Shown: piece after piece, positions 15,804-22,543 of the stretch
How the letters are laid out: each line of letters opens with the position of its first letter
Position numbering within the stretch: position 1 is the stretch's first letter
NCBI GenBank assembly: GCA_035551355.1
Contig: DASZNF010000108.1
Coordinates: 62,001 to 126,000, forward strand
From: DATATV01 sp035551355
Lineage (GTDB): Bacteria > Actinomycetota > Actinomycetes > Mycobacteriales > Pseudonocardiaceae
Length of the DNA: 64,000 bases
Reading direction: 5' to 3'
Program-made: the position numbers and the translations under genes
The notes under the pieces: generated by a model
Seen by the model: only the letters and a program-made list of their open reading frames with translations
The model's database searches: none
What the model was told of the DNA's origin: nothing

Positions 15804-16139
15804 GTGGCGGCCCCCGAGATGACCGGCCCGATGGGCTGGTGGGCACTGGCCGTGCCGCTGGCGCTGCTGGCGGTGGCGTTGGTGGTCGGGCTGTGGGTGT
15901 TGTGGACGGTGTGGCGGGGCCGCAAGCTGTCACCCCCACCCCCACCGCCGCAACCGCTGGTGTCCCAGGCCGAGCGGGTCCGGGCCGAAGCGGCGGTGCG
16001 GGTGCAGGCCAGCCTCGGCCGGCTCAGCGCCGAGCAGGCCGAGGAACGGCTGGCCGCGGTGGTCGCGGCGCAGAGCCCGGAGGAGCTGCGCGCGGTGCTG
16101 GCCGGGCTGCCCGAACGTCCCGGTGTGTCCCTGGACTGA
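15804..16139 (+). CDS. small membrane protein, unknown
   Basis: 111 aa. One membrane helix (about residues 12-34) is followed by a basic stop, a Pro run of six residues ('SPPPPPPQP') and an Ala/Glu-rich cytoplasmic tail of about 55 aa predicted to be helical ('EAAVRVQASLGRLSAEQAEERLAAVVAA'). No family recognised. GTG start with GGAGG about seven bases upstream. The next gene starts 46 bases on and may be co-transcribed. Confidence 0.55.
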   Translation: MAAPEMTGPMGWWALAVPLALLAVALVVGLWVLWTVWRGRKLSPPPPPPQPLVSQAERVRAEAAVRVQASLGRLSAEQAEERLAAVVAAQSPEELRAVLAGLPERPGVSLD

Positions 16140-16185
16140 CCGCGCACCTCGGTCCCGGCTGGCACACTCGGCGGGTGATGTCCCC

Positions 16186-16752
16186 ATGACCGCGGTGCTG
16201 GCGCTGATCGGCTTTGTGCTGCCGCTTGGCCTGGACTCCCTGGCCGTCGCGGCCGCGATCGGCGCCGCCGGCCGGCTGGCCGAGCGGGACCGGTGGCGGA
16301 TCGCGGCGTTGTTCCTGGTGTTCGAGGCCGGGATGCCGGTGCTCGGACTGGCGATCGGCGCTCCGCTCGCGGAGGTGGTCGGTCCGGCCGCCGACTACGT
16401 GGCGGCGGGCGCGGTGCTGGCCATCGGCGGGTGGATGCTGGTGCACGGCGAATCCGAGGACGAACAGGAGAAAGCCGAGCGGCTGGCCAGCGCCCGGGGC
16501 GCCGGGCTGGTCGGGCTCGGGGTGAGCATCAGCCTGGACGAGCTGGCCATCGGGTTCAGCCTGGGCCTGGCCCACCTGCCGCTGGTGCCGGTGCTGATCG
16601 CCATCGGCGGGCAGGCGTTCATCGCCGCCCAGCTCGGACTGCGCTTTGGCGCGCGGATGGCCGAGCGGCACCGGGAAGCGGCGGAGCGGCTGGCCGGGCT
16701 GGTACTGGTCGTCCTCGGCCTGGTGATGATCGCCGAGCACCTGTTCGCCTGA
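16186..16752 (+). CDS. MntP-like manganese efflux pump
   Basis: 188 aa, six predicted membrane helices, the usual size of MntP. The two repeated half-motifs of the family are visible: 'LGLDSLAVAAAIGAAG' in helix 1 and 'SISLDELAIGFSLGLA' in helix 4, each with a membrane Asp thought to coordinate the cation. It would export Mn2+ or a related metal. ATG 16186 is chosen as the first methionine with normal family N-terminus. No manganese riboswitch was seen upstream, where space is only 46 bases. Confidence 0.75.
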   Translation: MTAVLALIGFVLPLGLDSLAVAAAIGAAGRLAERDRWRIAALFLVFEAGMPVLGLAIGAPLAEVVGPAADYVAAGAVLAIGGWMLVHGESEDEQEKAERLASARGAGLVGLGVSISLDELAIGFSLGLAHLPLVPVLIAIGGQAFIAAQLGLRFGARMAERHREAAERLAGLVLVVLGLVMIAEHLFA

Positions 16753-16986
16753 GCACGTCCGCGATCGCGCCGGGCATCCTGTCGGGGATCCCCGTACTTC
16801 TCGCGAATTACTATTTCCCGCGCGGACATCGTTCTCGCGGGGGATGTGGCCGGGTGTGGACCGGGCCATGCTGATTCAGCCGGGTGTCGGAATATCCGGC
16901 GCCGAGCCGGTGAGTCAGACCGGATTCCGTAAGCGGGGACTGCCCGGCCGTCTCGGCGTGCGCCGGGGCGGCCGGACGGGGCTACC

Positions 16987-17859
16987 GTGAGCCGGGTGCG
17001 GATCGCCACCTGGAACGTGAACTCGGCCAAACAACGCCTGCCCCGTCTGCTGCCCTGGCTGGACGAGCGGCGCCCGGACGTGGTCTGCCTGCAGGAGACC
17101 AAACTCGCCGATGACGCGTTCACCGAGTTGTTCGCCGACGAGCTCGACAGCCGCGGCTACACCTTCGCCGCGCACGGCGAGGGCCGGTGGAACGGGGTGG
17201 CCATCCTGTCCCGGGCCGGCCTGGACGACGTGGTCACCGGCATCCCGGATGGCCCCGGCTTCCCCGGGCAAGAGGCCCGCGCGGTGTCCGCGACCTGCTC
17301 CGGGGTGCGGGTGTACTCGGTGTACGTGCCCAACGGGCGGGAGCCGGATTCCGAGCACTACCACTACAAACTGGCCTGGCTGGCCGCGCTGCGGGCGATG
17401 GTGGAAGACGGGCCGGAGCAGCCGGTGGTGTGCGGAGACATGAACATCGCGCCCACCGACGCCGACGTGTTCGACCCGGCCGCCTATGAGGGCCACACCC
17501 ACGTCACCCCGCCCGAACGGGCCGCGCTGCGCGAGCTGACCGGCCTGGGGTTGCGCGACGTGGTGCGCGAGCGCTGGCCGCAGGAGCGGGTGTTCACCTA
17601 CTGGGACTACCGGGCCGGCATGTTCCACCAGAACCTGGGCATGCGTATCGACCTGGTGCTGGCCGCCGAGCCGGTGGCCGGGCGGGTGCGCGCGGCCTGG
17701 GTGGACCGGCAGGCCCGCAAGGGCACCGGGCCCAGCGACCACGCCCCGGTGATCGTCGACCTGGACGAGGCCCCGGACGGGGACATCGGCCCGATGGTGC
17801 CGCCACCCTCGGCCCGCGGCGGCAAACGCGGCTCGGTGAAGCTGCCCCAGTCGCGCTGA
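16987..17859 (+). CDS. xthA: exodeoxyribonuclease III
   Basis: 290 aa, endonuclease/exonuclease/phosphatase fold. 'RIATWNVNSAKQRLPRLLPWL', 'VVCLQETKL' (metal-binding Glu), 'CGDMNIAPTD' and 'SDHAPVIVDL' (catalytic Asp-His) are the AP-endonuclease signature blocks in order. It cuts DNA at abasic sites and removes 3' blocks in base-excision repair. GTG 16987 matches the family N-terminus. The C-terminus adds about 25 mostly basic residues. It converges with the MFS gene leaving one base between stop codons. Confidence 0.9.
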   Translation: MSRVRIATWNVNSAKQRLPRLLPWLDERRPDVVCLQETKLADDAFTELFADELDSRGYTFAAHGEGRWNGVAILSRAGLDDVVTGIPDGPGFPGQEARAVSATCSGVRVYSVYVPNGREPDSEHYHYKLAWLAALRAMVEDGPEQPVVCGDMNIAPTDADVFDPAAYEGHTHVTPPERAALRELTGLGLRDVVRERWPQERVFTYWDYRAGMFHQNLGMRIDLVLAAEPVAGRVRAAWVDRQARKGTGPSDHAPVIVDLDEAPDGDIGPMVPPPSARGGKRGSVKLPQSR

Positions 17860-17860
17860 C

Positions 17861-19270
17861 TCACCAGCCGCCGTGGTGGTCGGGCACCAGGAACACCAAT
17901 GGCAGCGCGATCAGCAACAGCACACCGAAAATCAGGAACACATGCGCCTCGGCCAATCCGGGCGCGGCGGACCGGGCGATGACCGCGGTGGTCACCGAGA
18001 TCGCGATGATCGCGCCGGACTGCCGGAACATGCCGCGCAGCCCGGCGATCGCGGCCACCTGCTCGGGCGCCAGTTGCAGGCTGGCATTGTTGGACGCGGG
18101 CACCGCCAGACCCATGCCGCAGCCGGTGATCCCGGCCGCGATGGACAGCCAGGCATACGGGGTCAGCGGCGGGGAGAGCGACATCAGGAACAGGCCGGCG
18201 GCCATCGCGGAGAAACCCAGGATCATGGGCAGCCGGTATCCGGTGCGGCGCAGGGTGAGCACGGCCAGCCCGGCCATGGAGATCATGCCGACCGCGCGGG
18301 CGGTGAGCAGGGTGCCCGCGCCCAGCGGCTGGATGCCGAACCGGTCCTGCGCGTACAGCGGCACCAGCGCGGCGAAGCCCAGCACGGCCGCGCCGTAGAG
18401 CAGGTTGATCACGTTCATCACGCCGAAACCGCGACCGCGCAGCAACTGGTAGGGGATGAACGGCGCGGAGAACCGCTGGGAATGCCGCACGAACAGCACC
18501 CCGGCCGCCACCGCGATCGCCTCGCAGCTCAGGAAAACCGGGCTGTACAACGGAATCTTCCCACTGCCCAGGTAGGTGATGCCGAACATGGCGGCCAGGA
18601 TCAGCACGCCGAGCAGGGTGACGCCGCGGACGTCGATGCGGCGGCTGACCCGGGTGGAACTGCCCGGCACGTACTTGGCCGCCAGCGCGATCAGCACCAC
18701 GCCGATGGGCACGTTGACCAGGAAGATGCCGCGCCAGGACCAGAACGCCACGAACACCCCGCCGATGATCGGGCCGACGATGCCGCCGATGGGCAGGATG
18801 CTGGTGAACATGCCCAGCGCCTTGTCCCGGTCCCGGCCGAAGTGGTCGGACACGATGCCGGTGGCCGAGGGCATGAACGCGCCGCCGCCCAGCGCCTGCA
18901 CCGCGCGCAGTGCCACCAGCAGGTAGATGTTGCCGGAAAAGCCACACGCCAGGGAGGCCACCGTGAACACGGCCGCGGAGATCAGGTAGACCTTCTTGCG
19001 GCCGTACATGTCGCTGATCTTGCCCGCCATGGGCATGGCCAGCACCTGGCCGAGCGCATAGATGGTGATGGTCCAGCCGCTCCAGTTGATCTGGGCGTGC
19101 AGTTCCCGTTGGATGGCCGGCAGCGCGGTGGCCACAATGGTCTGGTCGAGGGAGGCCATGAACAGGCCCATGGACACGATGACGAAGATCAGTCGTCGCC
19201 GGGCCAGCGGTTCCCCGGCGTCCGCGCCGACGCGATCGGCGGAGACGGAACCGTGGCCCACGGCGCTCAC
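17861..19270 (-). CDS. MFS transporter, DHA2 (EmrB/QacA type)
   Basis: 469 aa, about 14 membrane helices. 'ASLDQTIVATALPAIQREL' is the DHA2 helix-1 motif and 'MAGKISDMYGRKKVYLISA' the loop 2-3 signature. 'VQALGGGAFMPSATGIVSDHF' is the antiporter helix-4/5 motif. Exports toxic compounds by proton exchange. It is transcribed away from a MarR gene 124 bases off, with a perfect palindrome between them, so it is probably repressed by that regulator and induced by its own substrate. Confidence 0.9.
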   Translation of the reverse strand: MSAVGHGSVSADRVGADAGEPLARRRLIFVIVSMGLFMASLDQTIVATALPAIQRELHAQINWSGWTITIYALGQVLAMPMAGKISDMYGRKKVYLISAAVFTVASLACGFSGNIYLLVALRAVQALGGGAFMPSATGIVSDHFGRDRDKALGMFTSILPIGGIVGPIIGGVFVAFWSWRGIFLVNVPIGVVLIALAAKYVPGSSTRVSRRIDVRGVTLLGVLILAAMFGITYLGSGKIPLYSPVFLSCEAIAVAAGVLFVRHSQRFSAPFIPYQLLRGRGFGVMNVINLLYGAAVLGFAALVPLYAQDRFGIQPLGAGTLLTARAVGMISMAGLAVLTLRRTGYRLPMILGFSAMAAGLFLMSLSPPLTPYAWLSIAAGITGCGMGLAVPASNNASLQLAPEQVAAIAGLRGMFRQSGAIIAISVTTAVIARSAAPGLAEAHVFLIFGVLLLIALPLVFLVPDHHGGW

Positions 19271-19355
19271 CTGGTGCGCCCGGATGTGGCGGGGGCCGGG
19301 GCCACCCGCCGTTGATCACGCTCAGAACTCGAACCGCTCACATCCTGTTACGGTA

Positions 19356-19371
19356 CTTGCTAACTAGCAAG
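19356..19371. promoter_or_regulatory. probable MarR operator
   Basis: CTTGCTAACTAGCAAG: perfect 7-bp arms around AC, in the shared MFS/MarR promoter region. Size and symmetry suit a MarR dimer; binding would block both promoters. Confidence 0.75.
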
Positions 19372-19394
19372 CAATCAAATCCTCTGGAGGTGTG

Positions 19395-19838
19395 ATGGAC
19401 GTCGACCTCGTGGCCCGGCTACGCGGCGTGATCGGCCGACTGGCCCGTCAACTGAACGAGACCTCCACCGGAGAAGGCCTCACGCCGACCCAGTACTCGG
19501 TGCTCGGCCTGGTGCGCACCCGCGGACCGCTGGGCCTGGCCGACCTGGCCGACCTGGAGGGGCTCAACCCGACCATGCTGTCCCGGATCATCCGCAAGCT
19601 CGACGACAGCGACCTGATCCAGCGGCTGCCCGACCCGACCGACCTGCGCGCGGTGCGGGTGGAGATCACCCCGGCCGGGGAACTGGTGCACCAGCGCATC
19701 CGGGAGCGACGCACCACGGTGCTCACGCACTGCCTCGACCAGCTGCCCGCGGCCACCGCGAGCACACTGCTGGACTCGGTGCCCGCCATGGAGGAACTGG
19801 CCGAGACGGTGCGCGAACTGTCCAAAAAGGAACTTTAG
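19395..19838 (+). CDS. MarR family transcriptional regulator
   Basis: 147 aa. The winged-helix core is visible: 'LTPTQYSVLGLVRTRGPLGLADLADLEGLNPTMLSRIIRKL' (in pieces), then the wing 'DLIQRLPDPTDLRAVRVEITPAG'. MarR dimers repress efflux and stress genes until a ligand binds. ATG 19395 is preferred because TGGAGG ends four bases upstream; GTG 19392 is too close to that site. Divergent from the MFS gene that it most likely controls. Confidence 0.9.
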   Translation: MDVDLVARLRGVIGRLARQLNETSTGEGLTPTQYSVLGLVRTRGPLGLADLADLEGLNPTMLSRIIRKLDDSDLIQRLPDPTDLRAVRVEITPAGELVHQRIRERRTTVLTHCLDQLPAATASTLLDSVPAMEELAETVRELSKKEL

Positions 19839-19858
19839 GTCGCGGTGGCGAAGCGGCG

Positions 19859-20644
19859 TCAGGCGGCGGTGGCGGGCGGGGTCTCGCCCCGGACCTCGGC
19901 CACCAGCTCGGTGATCGCGGCCATGATCCGCGCGGTCGCCGCCCGCAGCACCGCGGGTGTCGGCTCCTGGTCGAGGAAGTCCGACAGGTCCACCGGTTTC
20001 CCGGCGACCACGTACACGGTGTGCCGGGGCAGCAGCCGGGGGACGGCCTTGCCGCGGACCAGCACCCGCTGGCCGCCCCAGTGCACCACCGGCACCACCG
20101 GCACCCCGGTGGCCAGCGCCATCCGGGCCACCCCGGTGCGGCCGCGCATCGGCCAGCCGTCCGGATCGTCGGTGAACGTGCCTTCCGGGTACACCACCAC
20201 CGCCGCGCCGGCCCGCAGTGCCTCCAGCGCGCGGGAGTAGACGCCCAGCGGCGCCGCGGTGTCCCGGCGGACCGGGATGTGCCCGCCTCCCGCCAGCACG
20301 GATTTCACCAGCGGCAGCTTCCAGAGCTCGGCCTTGGCCAGGTAGCGCGGGATGCGGCCGTGCGCCAGCACGTACCCGGTGCCCGAGATCGGATCCAGGA
20401 ACGACACATGGTTGCTGGCCACCAGCACCCCGCCGGAGCGCGGCACGTTCTCCCCGCCCAGCCAGATCTGCCGGGTGAACACCATCAGCCACGGCCACAG
20501 CACGTCGATGGCCAGCCCGTACCAGAAACCCCGCCCCCGCCGCGGGGTGCGCGCCAGCTGGGTCGTCCGCCGCCACATCCGGCTGTCCGGATCCGTTTCA
20601 TGCACACCCGATTTTCGCAGCCGGGCGACCTCCGGCCTGGTCAC
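19859..20644 (-). CDS. 1-acyl-glycerol-3-phosphate acyltransferase (PlsC family)
   Basis: 261 aa. 'ASNHVSFLDPI' is the NHx4D catalytic box; 'RYLAKAELWKLPLV' and 'VVYPEGTFTDDP' are blocks II and III that bind the glycerol phosphate. 'FWYGLAIDVLWPWLM' near residue 45 may dip into the membrane. Transfers an acyl group from acyl-CoA or acyl-ACP to lysophospholipids in phospholipid synthesis. The C-terminal 25 residues are Ala/Glu-rich. Convergent with the MarR gene with a 20-base gap. Confidence 0.85.
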   Translation of the reverse strand: MTRPEVARLRKSGVHETDPDSRMWRRTTQLARTPRRGRGFWYGLAIDVLWPWLMVFTRQIWLGGENVPRSGGVLVASNHVSFLDPISGTGYVLAHGRIPRYLAKAELWKLPLVKSVLAGGGHIPVRRDTAAPLGVYSRALEALRAGAAVVVYPEGTFTDDPDGWPMRGRTGVARMALATGVPVVPVVHWGGQRVLVRGKAVPRLLPRHTVYVVAGKPVDLSDFLDQEPTPAVLRAATARIMAAITELVAEVRGETPPATAA

Positions 20645-20706
20645 GGGTGGAGATTGGGTGGAGTCCGGGTGGATTCCGTAGCCGGACTACTGCTCAGCGT
20701 CACCGG

Positions 20707-20727
20707 CATAGGTTACGGTGACCTATG
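20707..20727. promoter_or_regulatory. PadR operator overlapping the start codon
   Basis: CATAGGTTAC G GTGACCTATG: 10-bp arms about a central G, one mismatch, covering the GTG start at 20718. The placement suggests autorepression and a leaderless or nearly leaderless message. Confidence 0.7.
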
Positions 20728-21263
20728 TGTGGGTAGAGATTCTGCTGTTGTCCAACCTGGCCAAGCGGCCCGCGCACGGCTACGAGTTGCGCCAGCGCGT
20801 CGAGGCGGGCAGTGGCTACACGTTGTCCAACAACTCGCTCTATCCGGTGCTGCGCCGGTTCCACGACGCGGCCGCGGTCACCCGCACGCCCCAGCAACAG
20901 GCCAACCGCCCGGTCCGGCACGTCTACGAGATCACCGACGTGGGCCGGGAACTGCTGCACGACATGCTCGCCGACCTGCCCGACGACCTGGCCGGGGAGA
21001 GCGCGGAGTTCCTGGCCCGGCTGGCCAGCTTCGACCGGCTGGACATCGCCGAACGGCTGGGCGTGCTGGACGCCCGGCTGGCCGCGCTGGACCGGCTGCG
21101 CACCCGGCTGCACGGCCCCGCCGAGGAAGCCCCGCCGGACGGCTGGTCCCGGCTGGTGCTCGACGAGGTGCTGCGCCGCACCCACGACGAACAACACTGG
21201 CTCGCCGCCGTGCGGGTCCGTGCCGAGTCGACCCAGGAGGAGAAAACCGATGACGATCGGTGA
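20718..21263 (+). CDS. PadR family transcriptional regulator
   Basis: 181 aa. 'EILLLSNLAKRPAHGYELRQRVE' and 'LSNNSLYPVLRRFHDAAAV' are the PadR winged helix, and 'HVYEITDVGRELL' is the wing. The C-terminal half is a helical dimerisation domain. PadR proteins sense small, often aromatic, molecules. GTG 20718 is used; GTG 20727 is also possible. The gene overlaps the P450 gene by 14 bases, so regulator and enzyme are made together and share the operator at the start codon. Confidence 0.9.
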   Translation: MTYVWVEILLLSNLAKRPAHGYELRQRVEAGSGYTLSNNSLYPVLRRFHDAAAVTRTPQQQANRPVRHVYEITDVGRELLHDMLADLPDDLAGESAEFLARLASFDRLDIAERLGVLDARLAALDRLRTRLHGPAEEAPPDGWSRLVLDEVLRRTHDEQHWLAAVRVRAESTQEEKTDDDR

Positions 21264-22467
21264 GGACGTCCGCCCGCAGCTTCCGTTCGACCGACCCAGC
21301 GTGCTGGACATCGCCCCGGAATACGAGACGCTGCGCCACGAGGCGCCGCTGGTGCGAGTGCGCACCCCGGCCGGCGATCAGGCCTGGCTGGTCACCCGCT
21401 TCACCGAGACCCGCGAGCTGCTGGGCGATGTGCGCCTCGGCCGCTCCCACCCGCGACCGGAGCAGGCCGCGGTGGTGTCCGACGCGGCCATCATCAGCGG
21501 CCCGCAGGGCGACTACGACACCGAACGCGCCGACCACACCCGGATGCGCAAACTGCTGGTCCCGGCGTTCTCCGCGACCCGGATGCGCCGGCTCGCCGAG
21601 CACGTGCGCGACCTGGTGCAGCAGCGGCTGGACGCCATGCAGGCGGCCCACGACGCCGCCCCGGACCAGCCGCTGGACCTGCACGCGCTGCTGTCCTTCC
21701 CGCTGCCCGTGCTGGTCATCTGCGAGCTGCTCGGGGTGCCGTTCGAGGACCGCGACTACTTCCACGAGCTGTCCAACCGGGTCAACCGGATCAACTCCGG
21801 CGGCGACGCGGCCGTGGCCCAGCAGGAGTTCCGGGCCTACCTTGGCCGGCTGGCCGAGGCCAAGCGGGCCGCGCCGGGCGAGGACGTGGTGTCGGATCTG
21901 GTGCGAGCGCAGGAAACCGACCCCACCCTCACCAACGAGGAGGTGTCCCGGCTGGGCGCGGGCCTGCTGTTCGCCGGGCACGAGACCACGGTCAACCGGA
22001 TCGACCTCGGCGTGCTGATCCTGCTGTCCGATGTGGACCGTCGGGACGCCTTCGCCGCCGACCCGGACAGCCAGGTGCAGCGCACCGTGGAGGAGATCCT
22101 GCGGCTGTCCTCGCCCGGCGGGCTGGGCCTGCTGCGCTACGCGCACGAGGACATCGAGGTCAGCGGGCAGGTGGTGCACCGCGGCGAGGCGGTGCTGCTG
22201 CCCACCGGCGCGGCCAACCGGGACGACTCGGTGTTCGAAGCGGCCGACGAGTTCGACCCGGCCCGCAGTCCCAACGCGCACGTGGCGTTCGGCTACGGCG
22301 TGCACTTCTGCATCGGCGCCAGCCTCGCCCGCACCGAGCTGCGGGTGGTGTTCGCCGAGCTGTTCCGCCGGTTCCCGAAGTTGCGGCTGGCCGTGCCGAT
22401 CGAGGAACTGACCATGCGCACCAGCCACGTCACCGGCGGCGTCACCTCGGTGCCGGTCACCTGGTGA
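21250..22467 (+). CDS. cytochrome P450
   Basis: 405 aa, the length of soluble bacterial P450s. The I-helix 'AGHETTVNRID' carries the acid-Thr pair, 'EEILRLSS' holds an ExxR motif and 'FGYGVHFCIGASLARTEL' the heme loop with the thiolate Cys354. It inserts one oxygen atom in an unknown small molecule and needs separate ferredoxin partners, none of which is encoded nearby. Translation is coupled to the PadR gene, whose ligand may be the substrate or product. The C-terminal 'RTSHVTGGVTSVPVTW' is usual for actinomycete members. Confidence 0.9.
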   Translation: MTIGEDVRPQLPFDRPSVLDIAPEYETLRHEAPLVRVRTPAGDQAWLVTRFTETRELLGDVRLGRSHPRPEQAAVVSDAAIISGPQGDYDTERADHTRMRKLLVPAFSATRMRRLAEHVRDLVQQRLDAMQAAHDAAPDQPLDLHALLSFPLPVLVICELLGVPFEDRDYFHELSNRVNRINSGGDAAVAQQEFRAYLGRLAEAKRAAPGEDVVSDLVRAQETDPTLTNEEVSRLGAGLLFAGHETTVNRIDLGVLILLSDVDRRDAFAADPDSQVQRTVEEILRLSSPGGLGLLRYAHEDIEVSGQVVHRGEAVLLPTGAANRDDSVFEAADEFDPARSPNAHVAFGYGVHFCIGASLARTELRVVFAELFRRFPKLRLAVPIEELTMRTSHVTGGVTSVPVTW

Positions 22468-22503
22468 GACGCGGTCCGGTCGCGTTCCGGGCGCGGCCGG
22501 GCC

Positions 22504-22543
22504 CGCCTGGGTTCGGTCAGGTCCGCCTGGGTTCGCTCAGGTC
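22504..22543. repeat. tandem 20-bp direct repeat at gene end
   Basis: Two copies, 22504-22523 and 22524-22543, differing at one base (CGCCTGGGTTCGGTCAGGTC type). The stop codon of the FUSC-like gene lies in the second copy; a duplication therefore repeats the TGA region. Confidence 0.8.

Noticed and set aside
16753..16986. possible riboswitch or RNA gene between the MntP-like and exonuclease III genes
   Set aside because: Only short GC stems are seen; nothing matches a known RNA family.
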